From: WHUA01 sp963711215
GTDB lineage: Bacteria; Pseudomonadota; Alphaproteobacteria; UBA8366
DNA length: 64,000 nucleotides
NCBI GenBank assembly: GCA_963711215.1
Contig: CAVQDH010000003.1
Coordinates: forward strand, 62,001-126,000
Direction of reading: 5' to 3'
The notes under the pieces were generated by a model. The model had not been told where the DNA came from, ran no database searches, and saw only the letters and a program-made list of their open reading frames with translations. Of the stretch, positions 35,787 to 45,078 are shown in pieces (the first letter of the stretch is position 1; each line of letters starts with the position of its first letter). Position numbers and translations under genes: made by a program.

Positions 35787-37517
35787 ATGAGCGCGGCGCT
35801 CTCGGAGCACGCGCCGGCGGGCGCGTGGGGGCGGACGCGGAGCTATCTTGCGCTCAACCCGCTGCTCGGCGTGGAGCTGCTGGTCGTCCTCATCCTCGCC
35901 GTGCTCATTCTCTACCCGGCATGGATTCTGTTTTCGTCCTCCTTCCACGACCAGGCCGGCGGGCTCACCTTTGCCTGGTATGTCGAGGCCTATACCAACC
36001 CGGCCAACTACCGGGCGATCCTGAACACGCTGATCGTCGCCGGCGGCACCGCGGTCTCGGCGACCGTCTTCGGCACCTTCATGGCCTGGGCGGTGGTGCG
36101 GACCGACATGCCGGGACGGCGGCTGATCGAGGCCGCCTCGATCGTGCCCTTCATCTCGACGCCCTTCATCGGCGCGCTCGCCTGGGTGCTGCTCGCGAGC
36201 CCGCGGACCGGCCTGATCAACCAGTTCTGGCGCGTTCTCTTCGGCGGCAGCACGCCGCTCATCGACATCTACTCGCTGTGGGGCATCGTCATGGTCGAGG
36301 CCCTGTACGAGATGCCCTACGTCTTCCTCATCGTCGCGGGCGCGCTGCGCTCGATGGACCCGACGCTGGAGGAGGCGTCGATGTCGGCCGGGGCCGGCGT
36401 GTGGAACACGACGCGGCGGGTGACGCTGCCGCTGGTGCTGCCCGCGATCCTCGGCGGCGCGCTGCTGGTCTTCGTGCTCGCGGCCGAGCAGTTCGGCGTG
36501 CCGGCGGTGATCGGCTCGGGCGCGCGGATCCGGGTGCTGACCACCAGCATCTGGGACACGCAATCGGTCTTTCCGCCGAAATACGGCCTCGGCGCGGCGC
36601 TCTGCGTCACCCTGCTGCTGATATCGATGATCGGGCTGTGGCTGCAGCGCCGGATGATCGGCGGCCGCAGCTACACCACGGTCGGCGGCAAGGGCGCGCG
36701 GCCGCGCCGCATCCCGCTCGGCCCGATGCGCTGGGTCGTCTTCGCGATCTGCGCCGCCTACCTTCTGCTCGCGGTCGTGCTGCCCTACGCGACGATCTTC
36801 CTCAGCTCGATCCGCACGCTGTGGACGCATGACTTCCACTGGGCGCAGCTCACGCTCGAGAATTACCGCTGGGTGCTGTTCGATTACCCGAGCACGCGGC
36901 GCGCGCTGTTCAACAGCCTGTTCCTGGCGGTGGTCGGCGCCACGGTCTGCATCCTGTTCTGCGCGGTGTTCTCCTTCCTGACCCTGCGCACCCGCCTGCC
37001 GGGGCGGAAGCTGCTCGACTATCTCGGCATGCTGCCGATGGCGTTTCCCGGCATCGTGCTCGCGGTCGGCCTGCTGCAGGCGTGGATCAATCCGCCGCTG
37101 GTGCTCTACGGCACCATCTGGATCCTGTTCATCGCCTATATCACCCGCTACTTCCCCTACGGCGTCCGCTCGACCTCGGCGACGCTGCTGCAGATCCATC
37201 CGGAGCTGGAGGAATCCTCGCTGATCTCGGGCGCGAGCTGGCTGCAGACCTTCCGCTACGTGACCCTGCCGCTGCTCAAGCCCGGCCTCGTCGCCGGCTG
37301 GATCCTGCTGTTCGTCTCGTTCACCCGCGAGCTGAGCGCGTCCGTGCTACTCTACTCGCCGGGCAAGGAGGTGCTTTCCGTCGCGATCTACGACATGTGG
37401 GAGCAGGGCGACTTCCGGCCGCTCTCGGCGCTCGCCATGATCCAGATCGTGATCGCGCTGGTCATGCTGGCGATGGTCAAATGGGTGACGAAGGTGGACC
37501 AGGAGGTGGCGGCATGA
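35787..37517 (+). CDS. ABC importer permease, two-domain FbpB type
   Basis: A 576-residue permease in which two six-helix units are fused in one chain, as in FbpB/ThiP-type systems. Each half carries a coupling loop, EEASMSAGAGVWNTTRRVTLP near residue 191 and EESSLISGASWLQTFRYVTLP near residue 475. The first half begins after VELLVVLILAVLILYPAWILFSS. It ends in an ATGA overlap with the ATPase gene. The double structure means no second permease gene is needed. Confidence 0.93.
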   Translation: MSAALSEHAPAGAWGRTRSYLALNPLLGVELLVVLILAVLILYPAWILFSSSFHDQAGGLTFAWYVEAYTNPANYRAILNTLIVAGGTAVSATVFGTFMAWAVVRTDMPGRRLIEAASIVPFISTPFIGALAWVLLASPRTGLINQFWRVLFGGSTPLIDIYSLWGIVMVEALYEMPYVFLIVAGALRSMDPTLEEASMSAGAGVWNTTRRVTLPLVLPAILGGALLVFVLAAEQFGVPAVIGSGARIRVLTTSIWDTQSVFPPKYGLGAALCVTLLLISMIGLWLQRRMIGGRSYTTVGGKGARPRRIPLGPMRWVVFAICAAYLLLAVVLPYATIFLSSIRTLWTHDFHWAQLTLENYRWVLFDYPSTRRALFNSLFLAVVGATVCILFCAVFSFLTLRTRLPGRKLLDYLGMLPMAFPGIVLAVGLLQAWINPPLVLYGTIWILFIAYITRYFPYGVRSTSATLLQIHPELEESSLISGASWLQTFRYVTLPLLKPGLVAGWILLFVSFTRELSASVLLYSPGKEVLSVAIYDMWEQGDFRPLSALAMIQIVIALVMLAMVKWVTKVDQEVAA

Positions 37518-38617
37518 CCACGCTCCGCATCGAAGGGCTCGTCAAGTCATACGGCGCGGTGCGCGCGGTCGACGATGTCAGCTTCGAGGTCGAGCCGGGC
37601 GAGTTCCTGTCGCTGCTGGGCCCGAGCGGTTGCGGCAAGACGACGACGCTGCGCTGCATCGCCGGCTTCGAGCGTCCCGACAGCGGCCGCATCACCTTCG
37701 ACGGCGAGCCGCTGACCGATCCCGCGCGCGGCGTGTTCGTGCCGCCGAACCGGCGCGGCTTCGGCATGGTGTTTCAGTCCTACGCGGTGTGGCCGCACAT
37801 GACGGTGTTCGACAACGTCGCCTATCCGCTGAAGGTGGCGGGTGGCGTGCCCGCCGGCACGATCCGCGAGCGCGTCAAGGCGAAGCTCGCGATGGTGGGA
37901 TTGCAGGACCTCGACGCCCGCCTTCCGACCCAGCTTTCCGGCGGCCAGCAGCAGCGCGTCGCGCTGGCGCGCGCGCTGGTCATGGAGCCGCGCGTGCTGC
38001 TGTTCGACGAGCCCTTGAGCAATCTCGACGCCAAGCTGCGCGAGCGCATGCGCTTCGAGCTGATGGAGCTGCAAGGCAAGCTCGGCGTGCCGGCGGTCTA
38101 TGTCACGCATGACCAGGCCGAGGCGATGGTGATCAGCCGCCGCATCCTCGTCATGGAGCGCGGCCGGATCGCCCAGATGGGCCGGCCCGACGAGATCTAC
38201 GAGCGGCCGGCGACGCGCTTCGTGGCGGATTTCATCGGGCTGACGAACTTCATCCCCGCCCGGATCACCGCCTGCGCTGGCGGCGGGCGCTGGTCGGTGC
38301 GCTGCGACCTGGGCGAGCGGCTGTGCACCAGCACGCGCGAGCACAAGCCCGGCGAGCCGGTCTCGCTCGCCATCCGGCCCGAGCGGATCGAGATCCTGCT
38401 CGACCCGCCGGCGGAGGCGGGCGCCTTCGAGGTGACGCTCCGCAACGCCTACTATCTCGGCCCCTATTCCGAATACATCCTGGACACCGGCGGCCATACG
38501 CTGCGCGCCCAGCGCAGCTTCCCGCTCAACGCAACCCTCGGCCAGCGCCTCTACGCCCGCGTCGCCCCCGAGCATTGTCTCGTGGTCGCCGATGCGTCGG
38601 CGGACGGCGCCGAATGA
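37514..38617 (+). CDS. ABC importer ATP-binding protein, FbpC/PotA type
   Basis: ATPase subunit of 367 residues. It contains Walker A GPSGCGKTT, the Q-loop stretch FGMVFQSYAVWPHMTVFDNV, the signature LSGGQQQRVALARAL, Walker B LLFDEPLSNLDAKL and the switch His in VYVTHDQAEAM. A TOBE-type C-terminal domain follows from about residue 240 and ends EHCLVVADASADGAE. The start overlaps the permease stop. Together with the preceding two genes it forms a complete importer. Confidence 0.94.
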   Translation: MTTLRIEGLVKSYGAVRAVDDVSFEVEPGEFLSLLGPSGCGKTTTLRCIAGFERPDSGRITFDGEPLTDPARGVFVPPNRRGFGMVFQSYAVWPHMTVFDNVAYPLKVAGGVPAGTIRERVKAKLAMVGLQDLDARLPTQLSGGQQQRVALARALVMEPRVLLFDEPLSNLDAKLRERMRFELMELQGKLGVPAVYVTHDQAEAMVISRRILVMERGRIAQMGRPDEIYERPATRFVADFIGLTNFIPARITACAGGGRWSVRCDLGERLCTSTREHKPGEPVSLAIRPERIEILLDPPAEAGAFEVTLRNAYYLGPYSEYILDTGGHTLRAQRSFPLNATLGQRLYARVAPEHCLVVADASADGAE

Positions 38618-38640
38618 GCCCGACAGGAAAGGAACGCAGC

Positions 38641-39657
38641 ATGCAGATCGGCCTTCGCATCGGCCCGCAGGACGAGTTCACGCCGATGCCGGAGTATCTC
38701 AAATTCGTCCGCCGCGCGGAGGATCTGGGCTTCGACCCGCTGCTGTTCTCCGACACCGTCTCGCTGTCGCATTTCCATGTGCGCGATCCCTTCGTGCTGA
38801 TCGCGCTCGCGGCCGGCGCGACGAAGAAGGCCGGTCTCGGCACCGGGGTGACGACGCCCTTCACGCGGCATCCGGCGGTGGTCGTCAACGCCTTCGGCTC
38901 GATCGACGATGCGATCGCGCCGCGCAAGACCTTCCTCGGCATCGGGTCGGGCGATACCGCGGTCTATCTGATCGGCAAGCGCGCGGCGCGGCTGGCCGAG
39001 ATGCGCGAGTACCTGACCGTGCTGCGCAAGCTGCTCGACGGCGAGCCGGTCGAATTCGAAGGCACGATGCTGCGCTCGAACTGGCGCAAGGCGGACCTGC
39101 CGATCTATGTCGCCGCCGACGGGCCGAAGATGCTGGCGATGGCGGGCGAGCTCGCGGACGGGGTGATCCTCGGCGCGGGCGCGACGCCCGAGGTCCTGGC
39201 ATGGGCGCGCGGCTGCGTCGCCGAGGGCGAGGCGCGCGCCGGCCGCGTGCCCGGCAGCACGCCGCTCTGGGTCGACATGATCGTCAGCGTCGGCGCGGAC
39301 CGCGAGGCCGTGCGCCGGGCGATCCGGCCGCGCCTCTGCAACCGCGCCAACCATAATTTCCGCATGGGCTTCCACAGCGTGCCGGACGCGCATCTGGACG
39401 GCGTGCGCGCGTTCCGGGACAACTATGATGAGAGCGACGTCGGTTCCAAGACGAAGAACGCGGATCGCATCACCGACTACATCATCGACCGCTTCGCCTT
39501 CGTCGGCACGCCCGCCGATGTCGTCGCGCGCTTCGAGACCCTGAAGGCGCTCGGCGTCGAGAATGTCATCGTCGCCATGCCCTTCCGCCTCGAGGAGCGC
39601 ACCGCGATCATAGAAACCCTCGCGCGGGACGTCATGCCGCGCATGACAGGCGAATAA
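38641..39657 (+). CDS. LLM-class flavin-dependent oxidoreductase
   Basis: Luciferase-like TIM-barrel monooxygenase or F420/FMN reductase of 338 residues. It starts MQIGLRIGPQDEFTPMPEYLKFVRRAEDLGFDPLLFSDT, with GLGTGVTTPFTRHPAVVVNAFGSIDDAI and IYVAADGPKMLAMAGELADGVILG as family strands, and FVGTPADVVARFETLKALGVENVIVA near the end. The cofactor (FMNH2 from a partner reductase, or F420) cannot be told; no reductase gene is adjacent. AGGAAAGG precedes the ATG. It lies between the importer and the ThDP enzyme and probably acts early in breakdown of the imported compound. Confidence 0.9.
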   Translation: MQIGLRIGPQDEFTPMPEYLKFVRRAEDLGFDPLLFSDTVSLSHFHVRDPFVLIALAAGATKKAGLGTGVTTPFTRHPAVVVNAFGSIDDAIAPRKTFLGIGSGDTAVYLIGKRAARLAEMREYLTVLRKLLDGEPVEFEGTMLRSNWRKADLPIYVAADGPKMLAMAGELADGVILGAGATPEVLAWARGCVAEGEARAGRVPGSTPLWVDMIVSVGADREAVRRAIRPRLCNRANHNFRMGFHSVPDAHLDGVRAFRDNYDESDVGSKTKNADRITDYIIDRFAFVGTPADVVARFETLKALGVENVIVAMPFRLEERTAIIETLARDVMPRMTGE

Positions 39658-39684
39658 CCGAACAGATCGGCAGGAGAAAAGAAG

Positions 39685-41484
39685 ATGGCAGCGAGCAACA
39701 GCCTGAACGGCGGTCAGATCATCGTCGACTACCTGGTGCAGGAGAAGGTTCCCTACGCGTTCGGCCTGTGCGGCCACGGCAATATCGGCTTCATCGACGC
39801 GCTGTACGAGCGCTCGGACGACATCAGCACCATCTCGGTGCATCACGAGACGGTGGCCGGCTTCATGGCGGACGTCTATTACCGCGTCTCGGGCCAGCCG
39901 ACCGCGACCTTCACCTCCTGCGGGCCGGGCTCGGCCAACATGCCGATCGCGCTCGCCAACGCCTATTTCGATTCCGTGCCCTTCCTGGCGGTGACCGGCA
40001 ACGTGCCGACCAGCCAGTTCAACCGCGGCGCCTTCCAGGAGACCTACCGCCAGCACCAGGCGGATTTCCCGTCGACGGTGCGCGCCTATTGCAAGCGCGT
40101 GTTCCAGCCGACGCGCGGCGACATGGTGCCGCTCGCCACCCGCCAGGCGTGGAAGACCATGGTGACCGGACGGCCGGGGCCGGTGGTGCTCGACGTGCCC
40201 TTCGACATCTTCAAGGAAGGCGCGGAGCAGCCGCCCGAGGCGACCGACTGGAACGCCAACATCAGCTGCCGATGCGGCGCCGATCCGGAAGGCGTCGTGA
40301 AGGCGGTCGACATGCTGCTTGCGGCCGAGCGGCCGGTGATCCTGGTCGGCCAGGGGGTGAAATACGGCGGCGCGGCGGACGACCTGAAGGCGCTGGCCGA
40401 GCGGCTCGGCGTCCCGGTCGCGAATTCGGCGAGCGGCACCGGCGCGATGGATACCAGCCATCCGCTGGCGCTCGGCCTGATCGCGCGCAACGGCACCTAT
40501 CAGGCGAACCACGCCTGCCGCCAGGCGGACGTGCTGCTGGCGCTCGGCGTGCGCTTCGACGACCGCACCTCGAGCTCGTGGCTGCCGGGCTATTCCTTCA
40601 CGATCCCGCCGACCCGGCTGATCCATGTCGACATCGACCCGGACGAGATCGCGCGCAACTACCCGGTCGCGCTCGGCCTGATGGCCGACGTGCGCACCTT
40701 CCTGCGCCAGGTCCTGGACGAGCTCGACCGGCGCAAGATCGGCAAGAAGGAAATCTCGTCGGCGCGCGCCGGCTGGCTCGACAGCATCGCCAGCTACAAG
40801 AAGGAGTGGGAGGAGTTCATCGCCCCCGGCTTCGTCGCGGACACCACGCCGATCCATCCGCAGCGCGCGGCGCACGAGATCGACAAGGCGCTGCCCGAGG
40901 ACGCGATCCTGGTGAGCGACATCGGCGTGCACCATAACTGGCTGATCCAGTTCTGCAAGCCGACGCGGCCGGACTCGCTGATCGGCTCCATGGGCTTCGG
41001 GCCGATGGGCTTCGGCGTCGCGGGCGTGCTGGGCGCGAAGTTCGCCGCTCCCGACCGGCCCTGCGTCTCGGTCTGCGGCGACGGCGCCTTCTTCATGCAC
41101 GCGAGCGTGCTCGGCACGGCCGTCGAGTACCAGCTCCCGGTCGTCTGGGTGGTGTGGAACAACTACGCCTATGCCTCGATCCGCGGCCTGCAGCGCGGCT
41201 ATCTCGACGGCCGCGAGCTGGCGACCGACTTCAAGCACCCGACGACGGGCAAGCCCTACAACCCGGATTTCGCGGCGATGGCGCGCTCGGCCGGCGTCGA
41301 GGGCGTGAGCGTGGACAAGGCCGCCGACCTGGGCGACGCGATCAAGGCCGGCATCGCCGCCAACAAGCCCTACCTGATCGACGCCAACATCAGCGCCGAC
41401 CTCAACCCGACCGGCGCCGGCGTCTGGGAGCTGCCCGGGCTCGGACAGAGCAAGCCCGGCTTCGGCAAGCGCTATCAGCCGTGA
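39685..41484 (+). CDS. Thiamine diphosphate-dependent enzyme, acetolactate synthase-like
   Basis: A 599-residue three-domain ThDP enzyme of the acetolactate synthase/oxalyl-CoA decarboxylase superfamily. The cofactor-activating Glu55 is in SVHHETVAGFMADVY, the central domain begins near ERPVILVGQGVKYGGAADDL, and the metal/diphosphate motif is CGDGAFFMHASVLGTAVEY ending in WNN (about 467-497). It acts by decarboxylation or carboligation of a 2-oxo acid or acyl-CoA, but the substrate cannot be read. Sulfoacetaldehyde acetyltransferase, glyoxylate carboligase and benzoylformate decarboxylase are alternatives. AGGAG precedes the ATG. Confidence 0.88.
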   Translation: MAASNSLNGGQIIVDYLVQEKVPYAFGLCGHGNIGFIDALYERSDDISTISVHHETVAGFMADVYYRVSGQPTATFTSCGPGSANMPIALANAYFDSVPFLAVTGNVPTSQFNRGAFQETYRQHQADFPSTVRAYCKRVFQPTRGDMVPLATRQAWKTMVTGRPGPVVLDVPFDIFKEGAEQPPEATDWNANISCRCGADPEGVVKAVDMLLAAERPVILVGQGVKYGGAADDLKALAERLGVPVANSASGTGAMDTSHPLALGLIARNGTYQANHACRQADVLLALGVRFDDRTSSSWLPGYSFTIPPTRLIHVDIDPDEIARNYPVALGLMADVRTFLRQVLDELDRRKIGKKEISSARAGWLDSIASYKKEWEEFIAPGFVADTTPIHPQRAAHEIDKALPEDAILVSDIGVHHNWLIQFCKPTRPDSLIGSMGFGPMGFGVAGVLGAKFAAPDRPCVSVCGDGAFFMHASVLGTAVEYQLPVVWVVWNNYAYASIRGLQRGYLDGRELATDFKHPTTGKPYNPDFAAMARSAGVEGVSVDKAADLGDAIKAGIAANKPYLIDANISADLNPTGAGVWELPGLGQSKPGFGKRYQP

Positions 41485-41523
41485 CCGATCCATTCAATCG
41501 ACAGAGCATGTGGGAGAAACGCG

Positions 41524-42705
41524 ATGGGTAATACGAGACCGGAGGAGGCCAAGAACTTCCGCCTGCTGGGGCATGACCCCAGCGCGGCGTGGGGCGGCGG
41601 CAGCCTCTGCGAGGTGAAGGACGGCTACGCCTATGTCGGCGCGGTCGGCGGGTCGAGCTACGGCGGGCTGGAAGGCTTCACCGTGCACGACGTCTCCGAT
41701 CCGCGGAAGCCGCGCAAGGTGGGCGAGGTGAAGGCGCCGCCGGGCGTGCATATGCACAAGGTGCGTCTCGTCGGCGACGACATCCTCTACGTGAATTCGG
41801 AAACGCTGCCCGGCGAGCGCGGCAAGGACGGCCGCGGCGGCTTCTACATCTTCGATATCAGCAAGCGGGACGCGCCGCGCCAGGTCGGCTTCTACGACCT
41901 GCCCGGCAGCGGGCCGCACCGCTTCGGCGTCGACAACGCGCGCCAGCTCGCCTTCTTCCCGAACGACGCGGAAGGCTGGAACAAGCGGGTCATCTGGACG
42001 ATGGACATCAAGGACCCGCTCAAGCCGGACGTGGTCGGCATCTGGGGCCTGCCGATCCAGAAGGCGGACGGCGCGGGCGAGGGCGGGGACCCGATGCCGG
42101 CCGACACCGCGGTGACGCTGCACGGGCCACCCATCATCCGCGGCAACCGCATGTATGCCGGCTTCTGGGGCGGCGGCATGGCGATCATCGACTGCACCGA
42201 CCTCGCCAAGATGAAGCTGGTCAGCCACCTGCGCTGGAGCCCGCCCTTCGTCGGCTGCACGCACACGGTGTGGCCGGTCGGCGACCGCCCCTATCTCGTC
42301 GCGACCGACGAGGCGCGCGCGGTGCAGAACTACTGGGACAGCCAGTTCATGTGGGTCATCGACATCCGCGAGGAGCGCAACCCGATCCCGGTCTCGACCT
42401 TCATCCCGGACCGCGACAAGTACTTCCATTCCGGCGGACGGTTCGGCGCGCACAACATCCTCGAGAACATCCCGTCCGAGGGACCCTGGGCCAACATCGT
42501 CTTCCTGACCTACTTCAATGCCGGCCTCCGGGCCGTCGACGTCAGCGATCCGCTGCAGCCCAAGGAAGTCGGCTGCTACGTCCCGGCGCTGCCGGAAGGG
42601 CAGAAGGCGATCCAGTCCAACGACGTCGGCTGCGACGAGCATGGCCGCCTCTACCTGATCGACCGCTGGGGCGCCGGCATGCACATCCTCGAATACACCG
42701 GCTGA
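41524..42705 (+). CDS. LVIVD-repeat protein 1
   Basis: A 393-residue protein built of beta-propeller-like LVIVD repeats, each of the form AYVG...GLEGFTVHDVSDPRKPRKVGEV, GGFYIFDISKRDAPRQVGFY, MAIIDCTDLAKMKLVSHL, RAVDVSDPLQPKEVGCY. No signal peptide is present, so it is cytoplasmic, unlike many LVIVD proteins. Conserved His/Asp/Glu motifs (VHMHKVR, CTHTVWPVGD, VATDEA, GAHNILENIP) are shared with the next gene, which suggests an enzyme site rather than pure scaffolding. Paralogue of the next gene, 34 bases away. Confidence 0.82.
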   Translation: MGNTRPEEAKNFRLLGHDPSAAWGGGSLCEVKDGYAYVGAVGGSSYGGLEGFTVHDVSDPRKPRKVGEVKAPPGVHMHKVRLVGDDILYVNSETLPGERGKDGRGGFYIFDISKRDAPRQVGFYDLPGSGPHRFGVDNARQLAFFPNDAEGWNKRVIWTMDIKDPLKPDVVGIWGLPIQKADGAGEGGDPMPADTAVTLHGPPIIRGNRMYAGFWGGGMAIIDCTDLAKMKLVSHLRWSPPFVGCTHTVWPVGDRPYLVATDEARAVQNYWDSQFMWVIDIREERNPIPVSTFIPDRDKYFHSGGRFGAHNILENIPSEGPWANIVFLTYFNAGLRAVDVSDPLQPKEVGCYVPALPEGQKAIQSNDVGCDEHGRLYLIDRWGAGMHILEYTG

Positions 42706-42739
42706 CGCATGACGATTTTCGCAAAAGGAAAACAACATC

Positions 42740-43981
42740 ATGAGCAGAAATTCCGAAGTCCGGTTGGAGCATAACCTCAAGCTGATCGGCCGCAACAACC
42801 TCGGCGGCGCGCCGAATGCGGGCGAGGGCATCGCCATCAAATTCGCCAAGGACGGCCGCCGCATCATGTACTGCTCGCACGAGAACCCGCCGATGTGCTT
42901 CTCGGTTCTCGACGTGTCGGACCCGCGCGACCCGAAGGTGGTCTGGCAGCTGCCGTTGCCGCATCGCCGGGTGCGCGGCAACTCGCTCTCGCTCTGCGGC
43001 GATATCCTGCTGATGGCCTATCAATGCGTGAAGCCGGGCGACACGCCGGCCGGCTTCGAGGTCTACGACGTGTCGGATGCGGTCAAGCCGAAGAAGATCG
43101 GCTTCTTCGACGTCTCCGGCCCGCACTGCCAGGGCGTGCATTTCGTGTCCTTCATGGACGGCCGTTACGCCCACATCTCGACCGGCGCGCCCGACTTCGA
43201 GCCGAAGCACAAGAAGGACCACCAGTTCTACATGATCGTCGACATGGCCGACCCGACCAACCCGAAGGAGGTCGGCCGCTGGTGGATGCCGGGCCAGCGC
43301 GTCGGCGACGCGGACGAGCTGCCGCCGCGCCATCCCGAGCCATACGACTTTGCCTTCCGGCCGCATCACACGCTCTGCTATCCCGAGCGGCCGGACCGCG
43401 CCTATATCGGCTATATCGACGGCGGCATCGTGCAGCTCGACATCTCGGATATGGCGAAGCCGCAGCTCATCTCGCGCCTCGACTACCATCCGCCCTATCC
43501 CGGATTCACCCACACGGTGATGCCGCTGTTCGACCGCGGCTTCCTGGTCGTCACCGACGAGGCGACGGGCGACGAGGGCATCGACTGGCCGAAGCGCCTG
43601 TGGATGGTGGACAACCGGGTCGAGAGCAACCCCGTCATCGTGTCGACCATGCCGACGCCGGAAGGTTTCGAGGATCTGCACCGCGTCGGCGGGCGCATCG
43701 GCGCGCACAACATTCACGAGAACGAGCCCCACGACGCGGCCGGCAAGCTGACCAACACGCTGATGGCGACGTGGTTCAGCGCCGGGCTGCGCATCTACGA
43801 CATCCGTGATCCCTACCGCCCGGAAGAGATCGCGGCCTTCCTGCCGGTCACCCCGAAGGGGCAACGCGGCTGCCGCATCAGCGATGTCTATATCGACGAT
43901 CGCGGCATCATCTACACGACCGACCGGGCGAACGGCGGCCTGTATGTCCTGGAGTACACGGGACAGCAGCCGCTCAACTAG
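42740..43981 (+). CDS. LVIVD-repeat protein 2
   Basis: A 413-residue paralogue of the preceding protein, also without a signal peptide. Repeats include CFSVLDVSDPRDPKVVWQL, AGFEVYDVSDAVKPKKIGFF, YMIVDMADPTNPKEVGRW, IVQLDISDMAKPQLISRL and GLRIYDIRDPYRPEEIAAF. Matching motifs are FTHTVMPLFD, VVTDEATGDEG and GAHNIHENEP, and both proteins end with L-EYTG. Tandem arrangement with equal spacing indicates gene duplication and possibly a heteromer. The reaction is unknown. Confidence 0.82.
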   Translation: MSRNSEVRLEHNLKLIGRNNLGGAPNAGEGIAIKFAKDGRRIMYCSHENPPMCFSVLDVSDPRDPKVVWQLPLPHRRVRGNSLSLCGDILLMAYQCVKPGDTPAGFEVYDVSDAVKPKKIGFFDVSGPHCQGVHFVSFMDGRYAHISTGAPDFEPKHKKDHQFYMIVDMADPTNPKEVGRWWMPGQRVGDADELPPRHPEPYDFAFRPHHTLCYPERPDRAYIGYIDGGIVQLDISDMAKPQLISRLDYHPPYPGFTHTVMPLFDRGFLVVTDEATGDEGIDWPKRLWMVDNRVESNPVIVSTMPTPEGFEDLHRVGGRIGAHNIHENEPHDAAGKLTNTLMATWFSAGLRIYDIRDPYRPEEIAAFLPVTPKGQRGCRISDVYIDDRGIIYTTDRANGGLYVLEYTGQQPLN

Positions 43982-44028
43982 CGGACCCCAACAAAGGCGG
44001 GCCGGTAAACGACAATGGAGGAAACGTC

Positions 44029-45000
44029 ATGTTCAACAAAAATCGCGCTGCGGCACTTGTGATTGCGGCCGCGGCTGCCGTCGCCCTGGCGCCGGCAACT
44101 TCGGTCGCGCAGAAATATCCGAGCCGTTCGGTGGATATCATCGTGCCATTCAATCCGGGCGGCGGTGCGGACGCCTCGCAGCGGACGTTCAACAAATACG
44201 CGGAGCCACTGGTCGGCAAGCCGCTCGTGGTGGTGAACAAGCCCGGCGCCGGCGGCACCAAGGGCTGGGCCGAGCTGGTGCGCGCGAAGCCCGACGGCTA
44301 CACGATCGCCATCGTCACGCCGCCCTTCAACGTCATCCCGGCGCTCGCCCGGCCGAAGCAGACCGGCTACACCCTCGATCAGTTCACCAACATCTGCACC
44401 TATGCGGTGGTGCCGGACGTGCTGCTGGTGCGCGAGGACAGCCCGTATAAGACGCTGGCCGATCTGGTCAAATACGCCAAGGCGCATCCCAAGAAGATCA
44501 AGGCCGCGAATACCGGCACCCTCGGCGCCGACTTCATGACGACCCTGCTGATCGAGAAGGGGACCGGCACCGAGTTCACGCAGGTGCCGTTCACCGGCGG
44601 CTCGAAGGCGCTGCAGGCGACCCTGGCCGGGACGACGGATGCGATGATCGCGAGCTCGCTGTTCGCGGTCGCCCAGAAGGGCAAGCTGCGTACCCTGGCG
44701 ATCGCGTCCGAAGAGCGCGACAAGACCATTCCGGACGTGCCCACCTTCAAGGAGCTCGGCTACGACGTGGTTTCCGAGCGCTACCGCGCCCTGGCCGGTC
44801 CGCCGAAGCTGCCCAAGAAGATCGTCGAGTACTGGGCCGGCATCTGCGAGAAGGTGACGAAGGACGCGGGCTTCCAGGCCGACATGAAGAAGATCGGCCA
44901 GCCGCCGGCGTTCCGGGGCCCGGCAAAGACCGATGCGGCCATCGACACCATGCGCAAGCATATGCAGGAGCTCGTCGATAAGTACCACCTCGCCAAATAA
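44029..45000 (+). CDS. tctC: TTT-family solute-binding protein (Bug/TctC)
   Basis: Periplasmic receptor of a tripartite tricarboxylate transporter, 323 residues. It begins with a signal peptide (AALVIAAAAAVALAPATSVA) and the family opening KYPSRSVDIIVPFNPGGGADASQRTF, followed by VVVNKPGAGGTKGWAELV and VPDVPTFKELGYDVVSERYRALAGP, all typical of Bug proteins that bind carboxylates. GGAGG precedes the ATG. It is followed by the membrane components. It gives the island a second uptake route, perhaps for a breakdown product or co-substrate. Confidence 0.93.
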   Translation: MFNKNRAAALVIAAAAAVALAPATSVAQKYPSRSVDIIVPFNPGGGADASQRTFNKYAEPLVGKPLVVVNKPGAGGTKGWAELVRAKPDGYTIAIVTPPFNVIPALARPKQTGYTLDQFTNICTYAVVPDVLLVREDSPYKTLADLVKYAKAHPKKIKAANTGTLGADFMTTLLIEKGTGTEFTQVPFTGGSKALQATLAGTTDAMIASSLFAVAQKGKLRTLAIASEERDKTIPDVPTFKELGYDVVSERYRALAGPPKLPKKIVEYWAGICEKVTKDAGFQADMKKIGQPPAFRGPAKTDAAIDTMRKHMQELVDKYHLAK

Positions 45001-45078
45001 CAACAACGGGCGAGCGCATCGCTGGCGGGCCGCCGCGGAACGGCCCGCCACCGGCGCTGCCGAAGAAAGAAGAGCGAC

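Noticed and set aside
38551..41493. 980-codon open frame on the minus strand over the LLM and ThDP genes
   Set aside because: Antisense shadow of two well-conserved genes.
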